DNA of 52,563 nt, from the NCBI GenBank assembly GCA_014383445.1, contig JACNHV010000255.1, positions 1 to 52,563 on the forward strand, given 5' to 3'. Source of the DNA: Candidatus Desulfobacula maris. GTDB lineage: Bacteria; Desulfobacterota; Desulfobacteria; Desulfobacterales; Desulfobacteraceae. Under the pieces are notes generated by a model. It was not told the origin of the DNA. It did no database searches and was given only the letters and a program-made list of their open reading frames with translations. Shown in pieces: positions 28,480-38,900 of the stretch (the stretch's first letter is position 1; each line of letters begins with the position of its first letter). Both the position numbers and the translations under genes were made by a program.

Positions 28480-31400
28480 TTACTGAAATAAACGACGCCA
28501 GAAAGGCTTCTTTTCAATTAATTGGTTGTCAATATTATTTTCCTTTTCTATATTCAAATCAAGTTTGTCTATTGATTTTAGGATGTCAGAAATACTATCA
28601 AAAAGGGAATCGATAAACTTGGTTTCAACCTGGCCTTGATCGTAATCAAACACCAGTAGCAAACCGTCCGTCTGGACACGTGTCCAGAATTCCATTGGTA
28701 ACTCGGTCTGTTTTCGATCAACACCATACTGTATGAGTTCAAGATTTGCCAAATTCCGTGGTCTGTTTCGAATATCCTGATAAGAAAAGCTTAGTGATAG
28801 TATGGAAGGAAATGACTGATTTTCAATAGGTGTCCCACTAACCAATTGAGCGAAACTCAATTCCTGGTGTTTATAAAACGTTTTTAATTGTAGAGATATC
28901 TCCGCAACAGTATTGAGGAAGTCATTACGACTCAATATTAATTCAGCAGGAAGTATTGAAACAAAGCTACCAATCAGACCTATTACATCAGGAGTATATC
29001 GGCCCGTAACTGGCAAACCAATGCAAATTTGATCTTTCTCTAACAATTGCCCATAGGATTTGGCCAGTGCTGTAAGCAGCACTTCATAGATCCGGAATTG
29101 GTATTTTTCACAGAAGGCTTCAACCTTTTTAAGATATTTTAAGTCCAGCATGATCTTTTGGCTGCTACAGGTTCCTCTTGGTTTGTGAATACTAAATGGA
29201 ATGTCGTCATAAGATGGAACATTCAACACACGACGGTGAAAATTTAAATTACTCTTTTCCGGTTGATTTTTTGAAGACCAATCCGTATAGTCCCTGAATT
29301 GGAATGGAAATGACTCCAGGGTAGCGGCTCTATTATCCATAGCCGCGTCATAGAATGCCTCCAATTCTTTGAGGAAGATATCAAATGACCATCCGTCAAA
29401 AATAAGCTGATGGGGTATAAATACAAATAAGTGGCTGGTTTCGTTTATCTTATAAAGTCTGGATCGGCAGAGCAGATGCCCTATTATCTTGAAAGGCTGT
29501 TCAACCATATGCTTTGCATCGTTCAAGGCATACTCCAGCGCATCGTTTTTATCAGTGCAATCTACCAATTCAATGCTTTCTAACTCTGACACATGACGCA
29601 GGGATAGATAATAGCCATTGTTATCTTTCAAAACGATACTGCGCAGAGCTGTCTGTCTTTCAAAAACACGTATTAAGCTGTTTTGAAAGGCATCCTGGTT
29701 GAACTCGCCCTTAAGTAGCCATGCGGCAGGCAGGTTGCCTGAAGTGTTATCTGGTAAACCCAGCTGACGATTGAGAAGACGAATCTGTTCATCACTTAGA
29801 CGTCTTATGGCTGTCTTTTGCAAAGCAACAGGGCCTCTTTCATCAGAACCCTCTATCTGTTGAGAATTGGCAACCTTTTCAGCCAGGAATGAAAGTCGCT
29901 CGGTGATGATTTGTGTTGGTTCTAACCGCACCCCAGTGGCTTTCTCGATACGCCATATAACTTCCAAGGCTAACAGTGAATGCCCTCCAATTTCGAAAAA
30001 ATTGTCCTCCCGACCAATTACAATTTCTGTTTTGAGTAGATCCATCCAAATCACTGCGATCAGCTTTTCCGTATCGGTATGCAATATCCCCTGACTCAAA
30101 ATTGATGACTCATTTATCTGAGGCCTTGGTAACGAGCGTCGATCTACTTTACCATTCGGACTTAGAGGTATAGTCTCAACACTTATAAAATATTGTGGCA
30201 CCATGTAGTTTGGCAAGATGGCTCTTAGCTGTCTTCGGAGGCTAATTGTTTCTAAGGGGTCAGCGGATGAAGGGATACAACAAGCAACAATGCGGTTATC
30301 TATCTCGCTTAGTTCCCACAAATAAACTGCCACTTGTTTTATTTCCCTACAGTTCAGTAATGCTGATTCTATTTCTCCAAGTTCAATGCGATAACCGCGT
30401 AGCTTTACCTGATCATCCATACGACCCAAATATTGAATCTCTCCGTTAGATAACACTTTGGCAAGATCACCGGTTCTGTAAATTCGACCAAATTTCGGAT
30501 GGTCCACAAATTTCTCAGATGTAAGTTCTGGGCGATTATGATAGCCTAAAGTTACACACACTCCACCGATGCACAATTCACCCGGTACTGAAATTGGAAG
30601 GGGTTTGAGATTGGAATCCAAAACATAAAGTTGAGTGTTAGCAGGAGGAGTCCCTATTGATATAACCGAATCTGAAAGATTAATTCGTTTAAAACTAGAA
30701 TAAACTGTGGCTTCAGTTGGACCATAACCATTCCACAGTTCAGTCACATGTGGCAGCAATGCATCTATAAGACTTTGTGGTAATGGTTCACCACCGCTTA
30801 TGGCTTTTAAAACGGGACGGTTTAAATCTCTATCATTTGTCCAAAGGCTGGCTAAAAGCATCCTCCATGTGCCCGGGGTTGCCTGCAATACTGTGATGTT
30901 ATGTTGCTCAATCAATGTTGCCAGGCGTTCCCCATCCTTATAATCTGCGCTGTTGGCAATTACTGTAGTACCACCAACAATTAATGGCAAAAACAATTCC
31001 AACACGGAAATGTCGAAGGACAAAGTCGTAAATGCAAGAATCCGGTCCTGATCTGAAAAACCAGGTCGTTTTGCCATGCTCTCCAGGAAGTTTATCATAG
31101 CACTGTTTTGTACTTTGACACCTTTGGGTTTGCCGGTAGAGCCTGAAGTATAAATTGTATAGGATAGCCGATCTCCAGAAGGAAATATTTGAGGGAGTGT
31201 AATGGAACCGGTGTCAACATTACAAAGTTCATTGACATTTATATGGGTAAGTTTCGCAGCTCTTACTCCCTGTGGAGCGCTATCATCCTCTATTACTGCA
31301 ACAGCAGCACTGTCTTCGATCATATATACAAGACGATCATTTGGAAAATCCGGATCAAGTGGCATATATGCCGCACCTAGTTTCAATATCGCCAATATAC

Positions 31401-32988
31401 TGATTAATATCTTTTCAGAACGTTGGCAACATATACCAACAATAGATCCATCACACACTCCCAAATGACATAGATGTTTAGCCTGCTGTGTTGAAAGTTT
31501 GTCGAGATCACTGTAAGTTATAGCGTTATTATCAAAAATTACAGCAATTGCCTCTGGGGAAAGCTTCTGTTGTATATTAAATGCAGATATAAAATCATCA
31601 AACTGATTTTCTCTATTTGTTTTATTTGTTTCCTTTACGATGTCAGGAAGATCCTGGCAAAGTTCCAGATCATCTAATCTATGTTCATTGTTATGGGCTG
31701 CTGAGATCAGTATAAATTCTAAAGCCTGCATCCAGGCTGTAATCGTTTCTTTGCTAAACAGTATATCAGAGTATGTCGCCTCAATAAGGAAATCATCTCC
31801 GGAAGGTACAATATTGAGAAAAATTTCAAAACTTTCAGCCGCTCGCGGCACTGATCGTACAACTGCGGAAGCTGATCCGAAATCCAAAACAGGCATTGGC
31901 TGATCTATGTTGAAAATAGTGCTGATCAAAGGGACTCGTGACCTATCGACCGTAAAATTTTTGAGGAGTTGGCCAAATGTGAAGTTTGGATGCTCTGAGG
32001 CATTGAGCACTTCATGTTTTACTTTGTTAACCAATTCACTGAATGTGGTATTGCCATCAAATTGGATCCTGATTGGTAACAGCTGAACCATATGGCCCAA
32101 CAAATTTAATCTGCTTAAGGCTACCTGTCCGGCTACAGGTAATCCAATCACAATATCCTGATTACCTGTGAGCCGATATAGTAATGAAAAATATCCTGCC
32201 AGAACAAAATTAACCATACTAGATTTAAGCATTGCTGAGGCTTTAGGCAGTTTGGCTACCAAGATTTTATCTAAATTATAATTCAATCTTGCAGCGCGAA
32301 AACTTCGCATAGCTGGGCGGGTTCGATCCAGCGGGAACTCCAATGTCGGGGGTAATTGTTCGAACCTTTCTATCCAGTAATCGACATCTACATTTGTTAT
32401 CTCATTGGCAGAATGCTGCTCTGCATAATCGAAAAATGAAGGGGCTTCGCCAAGTTTTAAGGCATCACCATTGTTACAATAAATTTTAACCAGTTCATCA
32501 AGCATTATGCCAAACGACCATCCATCACACACCACGTGATGTGTAGCAATGACTATTTCATAGCATGTATCCTCAAGTTGCTTTACCCACACAAATAACA
32601 GTGGCCCTTCCTCAAGGTTCATAGGTGAGATAGAAATATTTTTTAAAAGAGATTTAACTACTCGTGTTTTTGTTGATTTATCAAAGCTACGAAGGTCTTC
32701 ATAGTCAATAGACAGATGTCTACCCTCTTGTAAGCACAATTCATTACCACCAGGTGAAAACGTAGCCCTGAGTATATCATGACGTTCAACTATGACATTG
32801 AAACATATCTCTAATAATTCAATGTCTATTGTCCCATTTACACGCAAAGCTATTGCTTCATTAAAAGCAGTATTTGCCTCGTCACTTATTTTTGTTGAAG
32901 TGATAATCTCTTGTTGAGGAGCAGTAGTGGGTGATATTCTTATAAGTTCACCAGAGGCAAATGGATCAAAATATTCTTCATTTTTCAT
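28480..32988 (-). CDS. Non-ribosomal peptide synthetase, C-A-PCP-C
   Basis: 1502 residues. Domain 1 is condensation (about 15-440), with HHVVCDG and catalytic His151. Domain 2 is adenylation (about 460-960), with YTIYTSGSTGKPKGV, YRTGDLA and PNGKVDRR. By eye alignment to GrsA its ten-residue pocket is D-I-L-Q-I-G-G-V-Y-K, closest to the classical glycine code (6 of 10). Domain 3 is PCP, with FFEIGGHSLLALE and Ser1004. Domain 4 is a second condensation domain (about 1080-1480) in which the motif reads HQLIFDG, with Gln1194 where the catalytic His should be. No thioesterase follows. The ATG overlaps the TGA of the upstream PKS-NRPS gene by 4 bp. Confidence 0.93.
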   Translation of the reverse strand: MKNEEYFDPFASGELIRISPTTAPQQEIITSTKISDEANTAFNEAIALRVNGTIDIELLEICFNVIVERHDILRATFSPGGNELCLQEGRHLSIDYEDLRSFDKSTKTRVVKSLLKNISISPMNLEEGPLLFVWVKQLEDTCYEIVIATHHVVCDGWSFGIMLDELVKIYCNNGDALKLGEAPSFFDYAEQHSANEITNVDVDYWIERFEQLPPTLEFPLDRTRPAMRSFRAARLNYNLDKILVAKLPKASAMLKSSMVNFVLAGYFSLLYRLTGNQDIVIGLPVAGQVALSRLNLLGHMVQLLPIRIQFDGNTTFSELVNKVKHEVLNASEHPNFTFGQLLKNFTVDRSRVPLISTIFNIDQPMPVLDFGSASAVVRSVPRAAESFEIFLNIVPSGDDFLIEATYSDILFSKETITAWMQALEFILISAAHNNEHRLDDLELCQDLPDIVKETNKTNRENQFDDFISAFNIQQKLSPEAIAVIFDNNAITYSDLDKLSTQQAKHLCHLGVCDGSIVGICCQRSEKILISILAILKLGAAYMPLDPDFPNDRLVYMIEDSAAVAVIEDDSAPQGVRAAKLTHINVNELCNVDTGSITLPQIFPSGDRLSYTIYTSGSTGKPKGVKVQNSAMINFLESMAKRPGFSDQDRILAFTTLSFDISVLELFLPLIVGGTTVIANSADYKDGERLATLIEQHNITVLQATPGTWRMLLASLWTNDRDLNRPVLKAISGGEPLPQSLIDALLPHVTELWNGYGPTEATVYSSFKRINLSDSVISIGTPPANTQLYVLDSNLKPLPISVPGELCIGGVCVTLGYHNRPELTSEKFVDHPKFGRIYRTGDLAKVLSNGEIQYLGRMDDQVKLRGYRIELGEIESALLNCREIKQVAVYLWELSEIDNRIVACCIPSSADPLETISLRRQLRAILPNYMVPQYFISVETIPLSPNGKVDRRSLPRPQINESSILSQGILHTDTEKLIAVIWMDLLKTEIVIGREDNFFEIGGHSLLALEVIWRIEKATGVRLEPTQIITERLSFLAEKVANSQQIEGSDERGPVALQKTAIRRLSDEQIRLLNRQLGLPDNTSGNLPAAWLLKGEFNQDAFQNSLIRVFERQTALRSIVLKDNNGYYLSLRHVSELESIELVDCTDKNDALEYALNDAKHMVEQPFKIIGHLLCRSRLYKINETSHLFVFIPHQLIFDGWSFDIFLKELEAFYDAAMDNRAATLESFPFQFRDYTDWSSKNQPEKSNLNFHRRVLNVPSYDDIPFSIHKPRGTCSSQKIMLDLKYLKKVEAFCEKYQFRIYEVLLTALAKSYGQLLEKDQICIGLPVTGRYTPDVIGLIGSFVSILPAELILSRNDFLNTVAEISLQLKTFYKHQELSFAQLVSGTPIENQSFPSILSLSFSYQDIRNRPRNLANLELIQYGVDRKQTELPMEFWTRVQTDGLLLVFDYDQGQVETKFIDSLFDSISDILKSIDKLDLNIEKENNIDNQLIEKKPFWRRLFQ

Positions 32989-35900
32989 GGTTTACCTACT
33001 TCCAAATACTTTCCTTTTTGTTTGGGATCATTTATAAAATAAGCAGCCTCTCCACGAGCATTTTTACCCAATTTTGCACCCGGTGGCAAATTTGGTTTAG
33101 CCTTTAAGAATTTGTTAGCTACGACCATATTTCCCTCAATCAAACCATGAGAAACAATTAGCGCCAGAGATTTCTTGAAAGCTGTAAGAATTGCCGAAAT
33201 ATCTTCATCGCTGTGTGCTGTAGTGATGAAATTGGGTCTGAACTGCTGGATATTAATTCCCTCCATTACCATCAATAAAAACAACACATGTCCCCAGTGT
33301 GCATTCTGTGGAACTGATATATAAAAAAAAGAAGCAAATTCTTCGAATTTTACCTGACAATCGAGCTGCCGAATAAAGTCTTTAGCACTTAATGCCAATT
33401 TTGATGTTTTTTCTCCTAATTGCTTGTACAAATCGTTTCCTTCGGCCTTTATTCTCATTAGTACAGCATTTGCTGCAGCTAAAGCCAATGGGTGACGAAC
33501 AAATGTCCCGGCAAAAAAGGTCACGCCGCATTCTGGTATAGACTCGTCACCATACTGCCAGTAACCTCCGTCAAGAGCATCCATAAATTTGACTTTACCG
33601 CCGATTATACCGATAGGGTATCCACCGCCAACGACCTTGCCATAAGTTGCAAGATCTGAATCAATATCAAAGAGCTTTCGAATACCCCCTGGATGCACCC
33701 GGAACCCTGTTACTACCTCATCAAGGATCATCGCTGTTCCGCTATCTTGGGTGATTTTGCGAATCGACTGAAGATACTCGCGATCATGGAATTCGGGATG
33801 TCGGCTCTGCACAGGTTCCACCAAAACCGCGGCAAGATCAGGACCCAGCTTTTTGATAATGTCAAGACTCTCACCCCCACCCCAGGGCAAGACCAGCATA
33901 TTACTAGTCATTTCCTTTGAGATGCCCGGAGCTGCTGGTAGCGCCTGATAATTCTTCCCGGGGCGGTTAATCACTTCATCAAAAATTCCGTGATAACTCC
34001 CTTCAAACATCACAATCTTTTGTCGACAAGTAACTGTTCGTGCGAGGCGGATAGCACCGATAACTGCCTCGGAACCGGTACTGGCAAAAGAACAACGTTC
34101 ATTACCCGTCAATTCACAAAAAAGTTTGGCAACTTCCCCGGCAAGAGGTGCCTGTGGGCCAGTCTCGATACCAAGATCCAGCTGTTTTTTAATTGCTTTG
34201 GTGATAAAATCCGGAGAATGACCAAAAAATATTGGCCCAAAACCGTTTGAGATATCTATCAGCTCGTTCCCATCGATGTCCCATAATTTAGAGCCTTTCG
34301 ATTTTTCGGTCACGATAGGAAATATGATTTCCTTCCATTCAGGGTTAAAACCTGACACAGTGCGCGGATCAGAAAAATATTTGCGATGTTTTTGTGTGTG
34401 TTGCTTTGATTTATTAAATTTGTTTTGATAGTTTTTCATCACTTCATTTAGCCATCTATCCTGGGCTTTTGTTAGAGTGATACCTATTTTTTCACGCGCA
34501 ATACGTGTTCCTGGAGTGTGCCGAGCTTTAGAAATTTCGCCATCCGGTTGTTCCATTTGAATATTGGATGCATCATTAGATGACACTGATGTTTTCAGTT
34601 GCATAGTCGGTGAATCAATTGCTGGGGGTTGCAGGGGTATACTGCCTCCGCCGATTGCCCTCAGCTGTAGCTCCATTATCCGTAGCTGATGTGAAATCAA
34701 AGTTTCAACAGTGCCAATTCCTGAAACTGTATCACATGAAAAATTTTGCATCGTATTCTGAGGTGAATTTTTCATATTAATCATCTCACTATCGGTTTTG
34801 TTTTCTTCAGGAAAAAAGTCCACTGGTAAAGTTTGACTATAATACTCTGCCAATTTTTCAATATCTGGATAATCCTCCATTAGTTGTCTGATTGAGATAT
34901 TGCTTTTAAATTCATTTTTTAATGCAACGCTGACCTGAGTCAAAATTAACGAATCAAATCCCATTTCTAAGAAAGAGACTGACTCATCCTCTTTAGAGAC
35001 ATCTTCACCTGAAATTTCTTCTAGGATAAAGTGTATAGTGTGGATTATTTTTTCTCTTCTATTGTTTCCAACCATATAACAAGGCTCCTTTACATTTTTC
35101 ACCACATTTGAAAATTCGGAGAAACATTTTTGATCTCCATTTGAATTCTCGGTTGCTGACTGATCAGCCAACGACGAATAAGAATCTAACCAGAATCTTT
35201 TCCGCTCGAACGGATATGGGGGCAGAGGAATGCGGTTACGCTTTTCAGTTTTATAAAAATTTTTCCAATCAATGGGTATGCCGTTTTTCCAGAGGATTCC
35301 GACAGCTTGGAGGATTGCAGTCCACTCTGAGTTACCTTCGGTCGTTCTTCCCAATGACGGTATTGCTGTATGAGTTTCTTTATCCTTTATCTGCTGAAAT
35401 GCCAAAGTTGTCGCTGTATTTCCTGGGCCAGTTTCAAGTAATATTTGATTCTCTTTTTTTAAAATTTCTTTTATCCCATCGGCAAAACGGACTGGCTGCC
35501 TTAAATGGTTCGCCCAATATTCCGGATCAATTGCCTGCTTTTGTGTGATCCATGTTCCTGATACTGCTGAAATGAACGGAAGCTGAGGAGAAGAAAGTTC
35601 AACAGCTTTTACAATTTCTTTGAATGGTTTGATAGCCGGTTCCATCATACTTGAATGAAATGCATGGGATGTATGCAGCAATCGGCAAATTATTTTTTCT
35701 TTTTCGAGCTCTTTCTGCAATTGAAATATTGTCATTGATGGCCCTGAAACAACACAAAGCGATGGAGCATTCATTGCAGCAATAGAAAGATTGTCTCCCA
35801 ATCTTTTTTCTATTTCTAATAACGGCATTCTAACAGACAGCATTGAACCTTCAGGTTGCTCCTGCATAAGCCTGCCCCTTGATGATGCAAGAAGCAGTGC

Positions 35901-38900
35901 ATTTTCAAGAGAAAACACCCCGGATAGGCATGCAGCAACATATTCACCAATACTGTGGCCAATCATAGCCGAAGGGAAGACTCCCCAGGAATTCCATAGT
36001 TTTGCCAATGCATACTCAATAATAAAAAGTGCCGGTTGGTTATTTTTGGTTTTAATCAGCTCCTCAGTTGCTGTATCAGAATTTTTTTCTACAGGAAATA
36101 TTATGCTTCGAATATCTATATTCGATATTGATTTAAGTATTTCCGAACACTCATCAACAACTTTCCGAAATACAGGCTCAGCTTCATATAATTTCAAGCC
36201 CATATTAATATATTGGGAGCCCTGGCCCGGAAACATAAATACGACATCAGGCTTGCCTGAACTATCAAGCTGAATTTTATTAAACCTACAATCATCTTCT
36301 TCAAGTTTTCTTAATGCATCCTGCACATCTTTACATATGATAAATCGCTTTAAATTGAATGTTTTTCTTCCAAGCATCAATGTATTGGCAACATCGGCTA
36401 TTTCTATTTCAGGATTATCGCTTAAACATTTATGGATATTCTTAGTTGACATCTTTAAAGCAGCGTCAGTTTTAGCAGAAATAACAAGGAGATGTTTTGA
36501 TCTTGTTGATTTAGTATGTACCATTTCAGGTGCTTCTTCAAGCACGACATGCGCATTTGTGCCTCCAACCCCGAAAGCACTTACACCTGCCCTACGTGGC
36601 CCTTTGACGTTCTCCCATTCCGTCAGTCGGGTATTGACATAAAAAGGACTGCTTTCAAAATCAATCTCAGGATTAGACTCAGAAAAATTAAGACTCGGTG
36701 GAATTTTTTTATTTTTTAATGACAGCGCTGTTTTGATTAGTCCTGTCACACCCGAAGCATGAATCAGGTGGCCAATGTTACTTTTTATTGAGCCAATAGC
36801 GCAGAACTGTCTTGCTGATGTGCTGCTTTTAAATACCTGATTTAAAGCAGCGATTTCTATTGGATCGCCTAATGGAGTTCCCGTACCATGCGTTTCAATA
36901 TATGAAATAGTTTCAGGAGAAACATTTGCTTGTGCTAAAGCAAGAGAAACAGCTTTTGCTTGACCATTAATGCTGGGAGATGTGAAACTGACCTTATCAG
37001 CACCATCATTATTCATTCCTGTCCCACGGATAACAGCAGTTATCTCATCTCCATCACGGATGGCGTCATCAAGACGTTTCAGGACAACTATGCCAGCACC
37101 ACTATTAAAGGTTACACCATGGGCATTTTTATCAAATGGTCGGCAATGACCGTCCTTAGATAGAATGGCCCCTTCCTGGTACAAATAACCGCTGTTCTGG
37201 GGGACAATAATAGAAATGCCTCCTGCTAAAGCCATATCGCACTGATAATTATTCAAACTATCGAATGCATGGCAGACAGCCACTAAAGAAGTAGAACAGG
37301 CAGTATATATATTTACGCTAGGTCCACTAAGATCTAACTTGTAAGAAACACGGGTTGTTAAAAAATCTTTTTCATTGACTAACATCGCCTGAAACTCGCC
37401 AATGCGGTCAACAGCTTCTCTGTTTGGTAATACATTATTCAAGTAGTATGTGTTGTTGTTCGAACCGGCAAATATGCCAATTAGTCCATTATACTGTTCA
37501 GGCGTGTACCCTGAATTATCAAGGGCTTCCCATGAAAGTTCCAAAAATAGACGCTGCTGTGGGTCCATAATTTCTGCTTCTCTGGGACTGATGCCAAAAA
37601 ACGATGCATCAAACATATCTATATCATCAAGAACACCACGTGCTTTTACATAATTAGAATCATTTTTTAATTTACTGCTTATAGTTGGAGAAAGATCTTC
37701 CTCATCAAAAAAAGTGATGGATTCTTTACCATTACATATATTTTCCCACAGCTTTTCTACATTCGAAGCTCCTGGAAATCTGCCGGCCATACCTATAATA
37801 GCAATAAATTGATTATTTACAGTTATGCTTCTACTACTATCTTTTTGATTTATCCTCTGCCTCGCAAGCTTATATTTTTCACTTTCAAGAAATGGCAGAC
37901 TGCTCTCCTGAGTTAAATAATCTGCAAATGATTTGATAGTCGGGTATTGAAAAAACTTAACAACACTGATTGTACGATCTGTTTTAATACGATCTTTGAT
38001 TCTTAGGACGACTTTCAATGAAAGGATAGAACTCCCTCCCACATCAAAAAAATTGTCTTGCGTTCCTATATTCTCAATATCTAAAACCTGAGACCAGATT
38101 TTTGACAACTCTTTTTCAAAAGAGTTTGTTGGAATTGAATATCCTTTTTTCGAAATAATTTTTGGTTTTGGCAAAGCTTGTCTATCTGTTTTACCATTAG
38201 CTGTAAGTGGTATTTTATCCAAAAAAACAAAAAAGGCGGGGATCATGTACACAGAAATTTTATCCCGTAGATATTCACGAAGAGATTCTGAGTCAATTTC
38301 CTTTTGCCCAGATAATATCACATAGGCTACAAGTTTTTTCTGACCAGGCTTATCTTCCCTAACGACAACTAACGCATCGGATAAAGATTCATTCTGTTTG
38401 AGTACAAACTCGATCTCTTTTGGTTCTATCCGATAACCATGAATCTTTACTTGATCATCAACTCGTCCTAAAAAATCGATATTACCATCCGGCAGTCTCC
38501 TGACATTATCACCGGTTGCATATAGAGTGGCTCCTACCTTTTTAGAGAATCTGTCCTTTATGAATTTTTCAGCAGTTAATTCTGGTCTATTTAGATAACC
38601 TTTTGCTACTCCATAACCACCAACGTAAAGCTCTCCAGACTCCCCATTATCCACTATTTGCATTTTTGAGTCGAGGATATAGGCTGTCGTATTTGATATG
38701 GGTTGACCTATAGGAATAGTTAACCATTTTTTATCCAAATTAGAAGGAATTCGGTAGCAGCAAGTAAAGGTTGTATTTTCTGTTGGACCATATCCATTGA
38801 CAAAATTGGTGCCCGGCAATTGGTTTTGAGCTTTTTTAACATGTGTGACAGACAGAGCCTCACCTCCTGTCAAAATCTCATTTACATTTAACAGCACATC

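Noticed and set aside
35108-35548. Plus-strand 146-residue frame inside the megasynthase
   Set aside because: It runs antisense through the AT/ACP region of an intact gene and shows no domain.
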